In this document: positions 52,336 to 62,600 of the stretch, piece after piece | How positions within the stretch are numbered: the stretch's first letter is position 1 | How the letters are laid out: every line of letters begins with the position of its first letter | Made by a program: the position numbers and the translations under genes | Notes under the pieces: model-generated | What the model was told of the DNA's origin: nothing | The model's database searches: none | Seen by the model: the letters and a program-made list of their open reading frames with translations, nothing else | Source: Cytophagales bacterium | GTDB taxonomy: Bacteria; Bacteroidota; Bacteroidia; Cytophagales; Cyclobacteriaceae | Assembly: GCA_033344775.1 (NCBI GenBank) | Contig: JAWPMT010000003.1 | Location: forward strand, 62,001 to 126,000 | Reading direction: 5' to 3' | DNA: 64,000 bases

Positions 52336-55142
52336 ATGAAAGGTTTCCTGGTTGCTTTATGTATATCATGCTCCTTGTTGGTACAGGCCCAACAATACCT
52401 GGTAATCGAAGGACAAATTTGGGACGGTACAACGAGCAGTCCATTACCCTTTTGCTCCGTATTTATAAAGGGAAAAGAGGTTGGTACCGTCGCGAATTTC
52501 GAAGGCAGGTTTAAGATCAATATTCCTGAATCCATGCAATCCGATACACTGGTGATCAGTCATGTCGGCTATAAGAATTACTATGCGATTGTTGGTGAGT
52601 TATCGGAAGAGATAACGGTCAAGTTAGAAGAGGCGCCAATTGACCTTGATGTAATACAGGTAACCACTGACCGGTTGTCTGCTCAGGAGATTTTCGGCAA
52701 AGCCATCGATAAGATCAATTCCGGTAAAGGCTATCCCGAACAAGACTTCCGAATGGACGGCTTTTTTAGAGAACAACACAGAAGCGAAGGTGTTCCAACG
52801 GGTGTGCTGGAATGTGCCATCAGTGTCTTTGATGATGATGTGACCACCAAATTCAAAGACATAGCCATCAACCAGTTTCGAAAGGTATATGATCGCAAAC
52901 AGAACACCGACCAGTTCATTGATACCAAAGAAGGACACAATCATTTGCTGTTGCTATTGAATGGCGGGATCAACCTCATTCCTTTGGCCAGACGCTATAA
53001 ATCTTCGGTCTGGAAATTGCCACTTGAAATCAAGGAATTGACCTATTACAATGATCGCATGGTCTACGTACTGGCCAATGAAAATGAACGAAGGAAACTT
53101 CAACTGTATGTAGATGTAGATGACTTTACGGTTTATAAGAATGAATTGATCCTGGAAGCAAAAGACTCAGACTATGAAAGCTATGCCTGGCGCAAAATGA
53201 ATAGCAAAGGTGAGGAGTGTGGTGCTGTTTATGATCACCAGTCTTATGAGTACCGATCAATCAACGGAAAACTATTTCCTTACTACTCTTTCCGAAGAAT
53301 GGATTTTAGCTGTTTTGATCCGCAGCAAGAGGCAATTATTGCCACAGCCCAACTAAAGAAAGAATTGTTGGTCAATCATGTGACCTACAATCCGGTGGTC
53401 ACAGCAAAGGACAAGCTACGTAAGAAACAAGGCTTGATCAATCGGAAAGAGCCCTATGATTCGGTCTTCTGGAAGCATTTCAACGACATACGTGAAATTG
53501 ACCTGGATGTCACTTTGTACAAAGGTCAGCATGCAAATGCGATGCAAAACATGACAATCAATCCTGCAGCAACTGTGAAAGAAGAAAGCATGGAACAACC
53601 CTTGCAGATTGGCGATCATGCTGCGCGGATATTTACACGCGCCGATACCTTATATGGAACGCTTACTCCGGATTTGGACTGCTATGATGTGCATCATTAT
53701 GAATTGGACCTTGAGATAGATCCTATACAAGAAGTCATAGCTGGTGAGGTAATCATGAGCTTTCAGGTATTGAAAGGAACCCATGAAATAAGACTAGATC
53801 TGTTGGAACACATGACCATCGATGAAATTACAAAAGAAGGGAAGCAGTTACCTTTCCGACGTGATCTTGATGCGGTTTATGTGTCCATTGAGGAAGGGTT
53901 GTTGCCGCGAGGTAATTATTCAATCAAAGTACGGTACAATGGGCATCCTTTAGAAACCACTTTTGGAGATCAATGGACCGGCGGATTCATGTGGAGTCAG
54001 GACATTGAGGGCAATCCATTTTCGCAAACGCTATGTCAGGGTAATGGGGCCAAAGGCTGGTTCCCGGTCAAGAATCACTTGTCAGATGAACCCGATAGTA
54101 TTGACATCAAAGTTACCGTCCCTTCGAATTTAGTAGCAGTAGCCAATGGCCAATTGGTCAAAAAAAAGTACTTGCAAACACCAATCAATATCATTGGAAA
54201 ACGACTAATCCCATCAATACCTATGACATTGCTGTTCATCTGGGATTATATGAAAATACGAACTCCACTTTTCAATCCGTCACAGGAGAAGCCTTGAAGG
54301 TAGATCATTACTTTCTACCCCAGGATGCTGAGTTAGCCAGAAAGAACCTGGAAATGGTTCCGAAAATGCTGGAAGTCTATGAACGCTATTTTGGACCTTA
54401 TCCATTTCAGGAAGACGGCTTTAAAATGGTACAGTCTCCTTATCCGATGGAGCACCAAAGTTGTGTGGCAGTTGGTCCATACTTTGATGATTTTCTGATC
54501 CTGCATGAAACAGCCCATGAATGGTGGGGAAACAATGTAAGTATTACCGACAATGCTGACATTTGGATTCATGAAGCATTTGCAACCTATGCGGAATCGC
54601 TTTATTTGGAAGCTACACTAGGCTATGAGATGGGGCAACGGTACCTGAATTCCCGAAAGAGCGAGATATTAAATGATCATCCGGTTCTGGGGATTAGGAA
54701 TGTAAATCATTTTCATTATCGTATTGAAGACAAGTACACCAAAGGTTCGTTGATGATCAATACCCTCCGGCAGATGGTCGATGATGATGAGTTATGGTTT
54801 GAGACGTTGAAAGCCATCCAGGAAGATTTTAGACATGGCTTCATTGACACAGAAACCCTGATCAACTTCATGGAATTGCAATTGGAAATGGACTTATCTT
54901 CTTTCTTCGAACAATACCTCCAGACTACACAAATTCCGACATTGGAAATGAAGCAAAATGATATGGGTTTTTCATATCGTTGGACACATGTTGTTGATGG
55001 GTTTGATATGCCATTAAGGATAGGTGAAATGGAAATTATTGCGACTGCCGAATGGCAACAGACAACCATCGATCTGGGGCAAAAATTTAAAAAGCAGCTG
55101 ATGGATGCCTATTTGATTCAGGTAATAGCGCTTGATGATTGA
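52336..55142 (+). pseudogene. M1-family aminopeptidase with N-terminal regulatory domain, split by a frameshift in an A8 tract
   Basis: Two frames make one gene. Frame one (52336 to about 54167) has a signal peptide, a carboxypeptidase-regulatory-like domain (YLVIEGQIWDG..., DTLVISHVGYKNYY), a ~270-residue linker domain, then the M1 N-terminal domain (YDVHHYELDLEI, MWSQDIEGNPFSQTLCQGNGAKGWFPV). At A8 (54160-54167) the sequence shifts to frame two, which continues YHWKTTNPINTYDIAVHLG and, after PMEHQS, the zinc site HETAH (54504-54518) with Glu at 54573-54575, the H-x18-E pattern. One extra A gives a single ORF of about 935 residues. Real mutation, transcript slippage or a read error are all possible. 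Confidence 0.85.
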
Positions 55143-55181
55143 TAACAAGGATCGACGAGATAGTTCGTTTATCTTTAATCA

Positions 55182-55583
55182 ATGAACTTGCAATTGGCCT
55201 GTACCTACCAGAAAAGTAAGAGGAAACTACAGTTTGAGCGGCTACTACGGCAGCATGTCAATCCTGATCAATTAAAAGATGCAGCTGCACCAAATTCCTG
55301 GCTCTATTTCAGAAGGACCAATCCAAGAAAGTTTGAAGTATACATGGATGAGGATTTTGAACTCATCCCCAATAGAAATCCTCTTTTTATGTGGCTCAAT
55401 AAGCCCAATGTTTTACAGGGTAGGATACGAATTTCAGAAGGTGGTCTGCTTTGCATCCATTGGAATGGAACCTGGACGGATTGTGTTCGGTTTGAAGGGG
55501 AATGGGTTGAAGCCCTCGCGACGGAGACGATTGTTTGGGATCACTACTTGGTGGCAAAGGGTAAGATACATGCAGGTAAATGA
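55182..55583 (+). CDS. Hypothetical protein
   Basis: 133 residues, no signal peptide. Tryptophan-rich C-terminal half (SWLYFRRTN, FMWLNKP, IHWNGTWTDCVRF, IVWDHYLVAKG) suggests a small beta-rich cytoplasmic protein. Basic N-terminus (QKSKRKLQFERLLRQHV). I do not recognise it. Its TGA overlaps the ATG of the AraC regulator by four bases (ATGA), so the two are translationally coupled. Confidence 0.65.
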   Translation: MNLQLACTYQKSKRKLQFERLLRQHVNPDQLKDAAAPNSWLYFRRTNPRKFEVYMDEDFELIPNRNPLFMWLNKPNVLQGRIRISEGGLLCIHWNGTWTDCVRFEGEWVEALATETIVWDHYLVAKGKIHAGK

Positions 55584-56452
55584 ATGCCAACGTGAGCAAA
55601 TTAAATCAATATCACCTTCACGCTTTCGCCCATGCTAAACTTCACTTCGAAGTTTATGATGCCAAGAGCTATCTGGCCACCAGAATGGAGAAAGCATCAA
55701 GACCACATCGACACAGCTATTACCAATTGATCTGGTTTAAAACCGCGGGCAATCATTACATAGATTATGAAGTTGTTGAGCACCCGGCAAACGCCGTATT
55801 TATGATCAATAAGAATCAGGTACATCATTTTTGCCGGGATTCTCCTAATGAGGGTATACTATTCCATTTCAATGATATTTTCATCGTTGAACAAAATCCT
55901 GACTTATTGGATAGGTGGTCGCTCACTTTATTTAGTGAGATGGTTACCCATTATGTAATTCTGGATCAAGAAGTGATAGAAAAGGTGGATCGGTTTACGG
56001 GATTAATTCGTGAAGAGGCAGCTAAACAAGATAAGTTTTACGCTGAGGCTATCTTTCACCTATTTGCGGCTATTATGGTGATATTGGAAAGAAAACTTGA
56101 CGTTTTGTCTCTAAATAAAACCTTCAGTGATGCTTTCATGCTTGCGTCAAAGTTTAAGAAATTAGTCGTTGATAACATTGAACACTTTTGGAGTATCGAT
56201 GAATTTGCCGAAAGGTTGAACATTACTACAAAAGTGTTGACCAAAGCAACGAAGGAAGTATTGTATCAGACTCCTGCTAAAATCATAACAGATCTCAAGG
56301 TGTTAGAGGCCAAAAGAATGCTTTCGAACCAATCTTTATCTGTCAAGGAAATTGGTTATCGATTAGGGTTCGAACAGGCAACTTACTTTACGAAGTATTT
56401 CAAAAAAGTTACAGGGGTTACTCCCAGAGCGTTCCAGCGGGCACTGCAGTAA
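55580..56452 (+). CDS. AraC-family transcriptional regulator
   Basis: 290 residues. N-terminal cupin-like AraC ligand domain (about 30-180: KASRPHRHSYYQLIWFKTAGNHYIDYEVVEHPANAVFMINKNQVHHF), C-terminal double HTH (IDEFAERLNITTKVLTKATKEVLYQTPAKIITDLKVLEAKRMLS and SVKEIGYRLGFEQATYFTKYFKKVTGVTPRAFQ). It is followed 84 bases later by an SDR oxidoreductase on the same strand, the probable target. AraC/SDR pairs are often repression-derepression systems for small-molecule metabolism. Confidence 0.92.
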   Translation: MNANVSKLNQYHLHAFAHAKLHFEVYDAKSYLATRMEKASRPHRHSYYQLIWFKTAGNHYIDYEVVEHPANAVFMINKNQVHHFCRDSPNEGILFHFNDIFIVEQNPDLLDRWSLTLFSEMVTHYVILDQEVIEKVDRFTGLIREEAAKQDKFYAEAIFHLFAAIMVILERKLDVLSLNKTFSDAFMLASKFKKLVVDNIEHFWSIDEFAERLNITTKVLTKATKEVLYQTPAKIITDLKVLEAKRMLSNQSLSVKEIGYRLGFEQATYFTKYFKKVTGVTPRAFQRALQ

Positions 56453-56536
56453 TTTACCATCCAAAAGCCTTTTTTTACCATTCCTGACCTGCGCGGCAAG
56501 CGTTTGACTTGTTCATAATAATCATTGAAAATTAAG

Positions 56537-57292
56537 ATGAAAAGTCAAGCATTAATCATTGGTGGTTCTACTGGAATGGGAAAAGCCACAGCTGCCTTAT
56601 TAGTAAAAGAAGGAGTCGAAGTATTTATCATTGGGAAAGAAGAATCAGGGCTGGAGTCCTGTCAATCAGAGCTTTCCCAGCATGGCGTGGTACATACAAT
56701 TGCTTTGGATCTTTTTGACTTTGAGGCAGTTCGTCAATTCTCAGCCACATTGTCCAATCAAATTTCCAACCTGACTTATTTGGTCAATGCAGCGGGATAC
56801 TTTAGTCCCAAAGCTTTTTTGCAGCATGAAGAAGCGGATTACGATATTTATCACCGTTTCAATAAGGCATTTTTCTTCATTACGCAGGCCGCGGCAGAAG
56901 TGATGAAAAGTAACGATGGTGGCTCTATTGTAAACATTGGAAGTATGTGGGCGAAACAAGCGATCAAAGCCACGCCTTCCTCTGCTTATTCTATGGCAAA
57001 GGCAGGCTTGCATGCGTTGACGCAACATCTGGCAATGGAGTTGGCCGAGCATAATATTCGGGTTAATGCGGTTTCTCCTGCAGTCGTAGTAACGCCTATT
57101 TATGGTGCATTCATTGAAGAAGAAAAGATCGAAGAGACCTTACAGGGATTCAATGATTTTCATCCTATAGGAAGAGTGGGTAGACCAGAAGATATTGCCA
57201 AAACCATCAAATTTCTATTGACTGATGAAAGTTCTTGGGTAACCGGGGCCATTTGGGATATTGACGGTGGTGTGATGTCGGGCAGGAATTAG
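56537..57292 (+). CDS. SDR-family oxidoreductase
   Basis: 251 residues from ATG 56537; a TTG four codons earlier is not needed. NAD(P) site GGSTGMGKATA at 9-19, the VNAAGYFS segment, the IVNIGSM strand with the catalytic Ser, and the YSMAK active site with Tyr and Lys, then the PxxxTP-like PAVVVTPIYG loop and DIDGGVMSG at the C-terminus. Classical SDR of about 250 residues. Substrate unknown. Downstream of the AraC regulator, which probably controls it. Confidence 0.93.
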   Translation: MKSQALIIGGSTGMGKATAALLVKEGVEVFIIGKEESGLESCQSELSQHGVVHTIALDLFDFEAVRQFSATLSNQISNLTYLVNAAGYFSPKAFLQHEEADYDIYHRFNKAFFFITQAAAEVMKSNDGGSIVNIGSMWAKQAIKATPSSAYSMAKAGLHALTQHLAMELAEHNIRVNAVSPAVVVTPIYGAFIEEEKIEETLQGFNDFHPIGRVGRPEDIAKTIKFLLTDESSWVTGAIWDIDGGVMSGRN

Positions 57293-57313
57293 TTCAAAAG
57301 TTACGATTCCTTG

Positions 57314-57337
57314 AGTCCCTGGTTCATTTCAGGGACT
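57314..57337. terminator. Hairpin between convergent SDR and GlxA-type genes
   Basis: AGTCCCTG (57314-57321) pairs with CAGGGACT (57330-57337) around an 8-base loop, 22 bases after the SDR stop. Only short T-runs follow, so it may be a terminator or a weak hairpin. Confidence 0.45.
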
Positions 57338-57394
57338 TCAGTTTCATACATGTCCACTTTTAAGGAGCATCCAGGCTCTCTATGCAACCTTTAT

Positions 57395-58384
57395 TCAGGC
57401 ACTTTTGATTTTGACTGATTTCCGAAACACACCTGGTGAGACGCCATGCTTTTGTTTCCAGATGCGATTGAAATACGCCGGCTCACCATACCCTAATGCC
57501 TGAGTGATTTCCTTGACGGTCTTTTCAGAATGAAGTAGAAGCTTTTCGGCTTCTTGCAATTTGATCTTGTTGCGGTGCTCGGCAATGCCTATTCCGGCGT
57601 GTTCTTTGAATAATCGGTTAAGGTTACGTTCACTCATGTTCATCTCAGTGGCCAACTCATGAACAGTCACAATTTCATTGATACGCGATTGCAGAATCTG
57701 TTGCACTTTGTAAACCACGGGGTGAAATTTGTTCTTGAAATTGAGGAACGTGTTTTTTTGTGAACCAATGTTTTCGCGTCGGACATTGATGACCAGTTCC
57801 CGCGCGACTTCTGCTGCCAGGATCGGATCGAAAATCTCTTCCAGATAGGCCAGGGTCATGTCTATACCAGTAGTCATACCCGCACTGGTGTAGATGTTGG
57901 CATCAACGGAATACAAGCTTTCTTCTTGTAGTTGCACCGATGGAAATTGTGTCTTGACCCAGTCGAAACACTTCCAATGCGTACTGGCTTTCTTGCCATT
58001 TAAAAGTCCAAGGTTCATCAGGACGATGGAGCCCGTACAGATGGATAATATGGTGCCTCCTTGACGATGATGATCCCATAGAAAATCGCTGGTGGAGGCC
58101 AGTTCCTGATCGAGCATTCCAATGGCCAGTTGCCTGAAGTCTACTCCGGGGACACAAATAATGTCTCTTCTTTTGGGACTGATGTCATCTATCAACTCCA
58201 GCCTGGAGAAGTGAATGTGCTGTTCCGTTTCAATGTCATCCTTTGTCGAGACATAGATGATATCAAATTTCTTTTTACCGATTGTATTGGCCTCGTAAAA
58301 CACCTGAACAGCTCCGGCAAAGTCAAAGACGTGTACTTTGGAAAAGAGCAGAACATATACTTTATAATTATCTAAATCAGACAT
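57395..58384 (-). CDS. GlxA-type (DJ-1 domain plus AraC HTH) transcriptional regulator
   Basis: 329 residues. DJ-1-like domain (about 8-195): YVLLFSKVHVFDFAGAVQVFYEA, RRDIICVPGVDFRQL and the elbow SICTGSIVLMNLGLLNGKKASTHW with the Cys retained. AraC HTH (about 230-325): VTVHELATEMNMSERNLNRLFKEHAGIGIAEHRNKIKLQEAEKLLL and VKEITQALGYGEPAYFNRIWKQKHGVSPGVFR. It is divergent from a DJ-1-domain enzyme-like gene that resembles its own sensor domain. Confidence 0.93.
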   Translation of the reverse strand: MSDLDNYKVYVLLFSKVHVFDFAGAVQVFYEANTIGKKKFDIIYVSTKDDIETEQHIHFSRLELIDDISPKRRDIICVPGVDFRQLAIGMLDQELASTSDFLWDHHRQGGTILSICTGSIVLMNLGLLNGKKASTHWKCFDWVKTQFPSVQLQEESLYSVDANIYTSAGMTTGIDMTLAYLEEIFDPILAAEVARELVINVRRENIGSQKNTFLNFKNKFHPVVYKVQQILQSRINEIVTVHELATEMNMSERNLNRLFKEHAGIGIAEHRNKIKLQEAEKLLLHSEKTVKEITQALGYGEPAYFNRIWKQKHGVSPGVFRKSVKIKSA

Positions 58385-58386
58385 TT

Positions 58387-58440
58387 ATTTATCTTATTAG
58401 GATAAATGTAGTTGATCAATCGGAGACCCAAGTATTATTG
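58387..58440. promoter_or_regulatory. Divergent promoters with palindrome between GlxA-type regulator and DJ-1 gene
   Basis: ATTTATC (58387-58393) and GATAAAT (58401-58407) form a palindrome with a 7-base centre next to the regulator start. On the minus strand TTG (58431-58429), 18 bases, then TACATTTA (58410-58403) is a near match to the Bacteroidota promoter, so the palindrome overlaps its -7 element. On the plus strand TTG (58412-58414), 18 bases, then TATTATTG (58433-58440) is a weaker candidate for the DJ-1 gene. Regulator control of both is inferred. Confidence 0.5.
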
Positions 58441-58461
58441 ATTAGTCAAAAATTCACCAAG

Positions 58462-59544
58462 ATGAGAATTACACTTACTACTATCGTTTTAGTAATCGTT
58501 TTTATGTCCAACGCACAAAATGCTGAAGTAGGTTTTGTTTGTGGCCCTTGTGGTTGTGGGCAAGATGAAGTTTTTCATGACAAGCCGGGCAACTGTGAGG
58601 CTTGTGGTATGGAATTGTTTGCCGCATACAAAAGGAAGTACAAGCCCAGCCGAGGCCAGGTGACCAATGCACCAAGAAAGACCGTGGCCATTTTACTATT
58701 CCCAGGTGTTCAGATTATTGATTATACGGGACCTTGGGAAGTTTTTGGACAGGCCAATTGGAATGTTTTTACCGTGGCCAAAACGGATGAACTACTGGAG
58801 ACGGCCATGGGCATGCAGGTCAAGCCGCACTATACTTTTAAAGATGTGCCAGAAGCCGACTTTTTGCTGGTGCCTGGAGGTAATGTTCAACACAATGACA
58901 CGGACATACAAAAGTGGCTGCAGCAACAAGCCACAGAGAAAGAGCAAATTTTGTCTGTTTGTAATGGCGCTTATCACCTGGGGGCTGCTGGGCTATTGGA
59001 TGGCAAGCAAGCAACCACCTTTGCACCTTTGATCCCGGGACTCTCACAAGTAGCTCCTAAAGCGGAAGTGTTATCTGATGTGCGATGGACGGACAATGGC
59101 AAGATCCTTACTTCTGCCGGTTTATCATCCGGCATTGATGCCGCCATCTATCTGGTCAGCAAATATCAGGGGTTAGGGAACGCCCAACGGATAGCCACAC
59201 ATTTGGAATATGACTGGAGTCCTGATAAAGGATTTGTACGGGCATCATTGGCAGATATGCACCTGCAGGGCTTTGGACAATTCATCAATCAATTTGACCG
59301 GGAATGGTTGCGATACGAAGGAGATCAAAATGAATGGTATATGGAAGTGGCTGTCGATACGGAGCTTTCAGAATCCGAGTTGATGAAAGTCATCGAGTTC
59401 CAGGCAGAAAAAGGGTATGATTGGGCAAAATCTGGTAAAGGCTGGACTTATGAAGTCAAAGGCCAACAATGGGAAGCGAATTTCAACATTGAAAAAGGTG
59501 AAGCAGCTAAGAAGATCATCAAGTTTCGGGTGCAGAAAGCTTAA
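58462..59544 (+). CDS. DJ-1/PfpI protein with N-terminal Cys-rich domain, secreted
   Basis: 360 residues from ATG 58462; the long frame upstream overlaps the divergent promoter and is rejected. Signal peptide (LTTIVLVIVFMSNAQ), then a Cys-rich domain at 25-60 (FVCGPCGCGQDEVFHDKPGNCEACGMEL) that looks like a heavy-metal-binding CxxC...CxxCGM module of the type seen near copper and heavy-metal proteins. The DJ-1 domain follows at about 72-265 (ILLFPGVQIIDYTGPWEVFGQANW, FLLVPGGNV, nucleophile Cys167 in LSVCNGAYHLGAAGLLDGKQATT), and a C-terminal ~90-residue tail. Its architecture mirrors the regulator's sensor. Terminator follows. Confidence 0.85.
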   Translation: MRITLTTIVLVIVFMSNAQNAEVGFVCGPCGCGQDEVFHDKPGNCEACGMELFAAYKRKYKPSRGQVTNAPRKTVAILLFPGVQIIDYTGPWEVFGQANWNVFTVAKTDELLETAMGMQVKPHYTFKDVPEADFLLVPGGNVQHNDTDIQKWLQQQATEKEQILSVCNGAYHLGAAGLLDGKQATTFAPLIPGLSQVAPKAEVLSDVRWTDNGKILTSAGLSSGIDAAIYLVSKYQGLGNAQRIATHLEYDWSPDKGFVRASLADMHLQGFGQFINQFDREWLRYEGDQNEWYMEVAVDTELSESELMKVIEFQAEKGYDWAKSGKGWTYEVKGQQWEANFNIEKGEAAKKIIKFRVQKA

Positions 59545-59568
59545 GCACCTTCAATCATCAGCAGAAAT

Positions 59569-59606
59569 AAAAACGGCCTTCAATTTTTCAATTGAAGGCC
59601 GTTTTT
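59569..59606 (+). terminator. Strong bidirectional intrinsic terminator
   Basis: A 17-base stem (59569-59585 with 59590-59606) includes GGCCTTCAATT paired with AATTGAAGGCC around a TTTC loop. It is preceded by A-runs and followed by T-runs, so it works in both directions between the convergent DJ-1 gene and the T9SS cargo gene. Confidence 0.9.
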
Positions 59607-59609
59607 TTG

Positions 59610-59640
59610 ATAACCACGTCTGCCAGAGGCAGGAGGTTAT
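59610..59640. repeat. REP-like hairpin with CTGCC/GGCAG core
   Basis: ATAACC (59610-59615) pairs with GGTTAT (59635-59640), and CTGCC (59620-59624) with GGCAG (59628-59632) around AGA. The core matches the inner hairpin of the repeat at 8518-8576, so both are probably copies of a dispersed intergenic element. Confidence 0.5.
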
Positions 59641-59645
59641 TTATA

Positions 59646-62600
59646 TCAATTGAGCACGAATTTCTTGCTCACCAACTGACCGTCTATTTCAAATCTGGCG
59701 ATGTATAATCCGCCTTTTAAGTTGCCGCGGTTCCACTGAATCTCTCTGCTTCCTGATTTAGGCTGGATCGATTGCAATACTCTTCCGTTCAGGTCAATAA
59801 TTTCTACCCGGCTAGGGGTCAGGTCGCCTAATTGAATCGTCGCAATTGATTCGACAGGATTTGGGCTGATGGTGATTTTTGAGGAAAGTTCCTTTTCAGC
59901 ACTCAGCGCTATGTCCTGGATATAAAAATCATCAACAACCCAACCAAATCCGTTGGTATTGGCATCTGCAAACATTCTGAAGCGTATCAGGATATTATCT
60001 CCAGCATTGAAGTGATCCAACAAATTGATGGAATGAGATTGGAATAGCTCTGAGGTTCCATTTTCTCCTGCTTCATAGGCAGCTAGCCACTCAGGATAAC
60101 GTCGTGCATCATAGCCATCTTCGAGAGGAATCCAGTTGAGCCCGTCAGAAGAGGCTTCCACTACTACGTAATCCCAAAACTCGAAATCACCGAATTCTGT
60201 CCCGTCTTCACCGGGCTCAATCAATGCAACGTCCTCGTAGGTCAATGTTGCGTCACTAGCGGCTACTTCGATCGGCACGCGTAAGTAGAATACACTTTCC
60301 ATCGCATCGCCATATGGGTGCGGGCTGTGTAGGGCCCGAGCCTCAAATCCTTCTTCAGTTCTGATCTGTAGACCACTTCCGATGAAGTCGCCAAAAGATG
60401 CACTAAAGTTGGTGCCATAAGAGCCACTGATATCCGTAGGTTCGAACATGAACGTCAAACGTTCTACAGAGGTGAAGATCTGCCCGTCGAGATAAGCCGA
60501 TAAATTGACTCTTCGATTGCCGCTTAACCCACGGTTTTCATATACCTGTGAAAGTGATCCTATTTCATTGTCGTAAATGGTGCCTATGATTTCACCTTCA
60601 AGGAAGACCTGAATCGAATCAAAAGCCTCAGAGAAATTGAAATTAAAATTCAGGCCTCCTGTAGGCTCTACATAAACCTGTTCTACGATAGGAGCTATGA
60701 CAATTCCTTCTAATTCTACACTCCAGATACCTCGTCCATAGGTGGCAATGACCAATTGGTTTTCTGCCAGTTTGAAATCATAAACATTGACCGGCGGCAT
60801 GTTGTTTTCCATGAGATTCCAGCTTTCACCGCCATCAAGAGATTCGATGATCCCGATCTCAGAACCTACCCAAATGCGATTATTGTCGCTTGGGAAAACA
60901 AACAGACAGTTTACAGCTACATCCGGGAAGCCTTTGGAACTTGCTGCTCCTGAACCATCAAAACCAGAAATGTCTTCCCAGGTTTCACCCAGGTCGGTCG
61001 TTTTCAGCACTTTAGGGAATCCCGCGAAAGAGAACAAGGCATAAGCGGTGTTTTCTTCAGTTGGATGTGTACCTATTCCAGCCACGGATCCCATATTGAA
61101 CACATCGTAGTTTTCTGTTTCGTTGAATGTTTGTCCACCGTCCGTAGACACATGTAAACGATTGGCCTCATTCAGACGGCCACCTGCCCAGATTACATCA
61201 GGGTTGGCATATGAAACTTCTACGTCCGCAGCATTTGAAAAAGACCAGGTGTTAGCATTGTTCATGGTGGCAGCTGACCATTCTCCTCCAAAATCATTGG
61301 AAAACCATACGCCAGTCGCCCCTGTAGTAAAGATTCTGTCTGGCAGCTGTTTGTGGTGAGCTAATCTTGTAATGAATGGGCCATCGTCATCAAAGCCATT
61401 GGAAGCACCAATCCAGGTTTCTCCACCATCAAGGGTTCTTGAAAAACCATTAAATTGTGAACCACCGATGATTTTGTCAGGATCTGAGCTGTGCCACAGC
61501 GCTTCAAACCCGTCACCACCAATACCAAAGACCGCATTGACATCAGCACCGCCTTCAGTCCCATCTGGGTGATACCAGGTTCCATTATCTTGCGTGCCAC
61601 CGATGAATCGATTTTCACCAGGAGCTTTGTCTGCCCCATAAAACTGGGTGGTGTTATAGCCATTACTGATAAAGTTAAAATCGCCTTGTGCAGGGCCAGG
61701 TGAGGTGCCTCTCTCTGTTGTGTAGACACCACCGTCATTACCTACCAATATCCTAAACGTCTGATCATCATCGTTTTTATCATAAACGACATAGTTGTGC
61801 TGGTCAGGGTGAAGACCTTGTGCACGGGTGGATTGAGGAAAGCTATTGATGCCATTGAAAGCGTTGTAGGCATCTGAAACTACTGTGGTATTTCTATAGA
61901 CAGCAGGAGTTACATTAAATACGACTGCTAGTTGACTCTCCGGCAAGTCATCTGGATCGAAAGTAGCACCAGCAGCAAGTGTTGTCCAGAAGAAATACAT
62001 TTGTCCGTTTTCATGACCCCCATCCTGGGTAATGGTATCTGCCGCAGTTTCAGAATAAGGAATGTTGTGAATGTACAAGTATTCCCTTGAATGGGTAGAA
62101 CCCGCACCATCGGTATTCGTGGCAATCAAGTTCCAGGTACCATCTTCCTGTTGATCCCGGAAAGATGCCATCAACTGAACGTCATTTCGTGTATCCCATA
62201 CCTGAAAAGGAACTTCCACGTAATCTTCATAGATATAATCTTCAGCAGCGACACCTGGTCCTTGCCCACCGACAGAGAATCGATGCGCCATTTGAGTTCC
62301 CTGACCAAATCGAACCTCTACTGGCAATAAGTCTCTCTCGGCAACACCACCAAACTCAAACCCTTGAGAGGCATTACCTGTAAAGTTGACAAAGTTCATG
62401 AAAGAAGGTGCTGCATCATAGTTTACAGCGATGATCGTAAGATCTTCTGCATCTCCTTCGGCTAGCTCAAACAAAAAAGTATTGACACCACCGACATAGA
62501 CTTTATTAGCATCATACGGATGAGGCGTGATGATATTATCGTACCAACCCTGACCACCAAGGAAATCTTCGTTGGTGCCCGATTCGTTGATTGCCAGAAA

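Noticed and set aside
58282-58461. Upstream extension of the secreted DJ-1 gene
   Set aside because: It would run through the divergent GlxA-type regulator and the promoter region, and would bury the signal peptide that starts at 58462.
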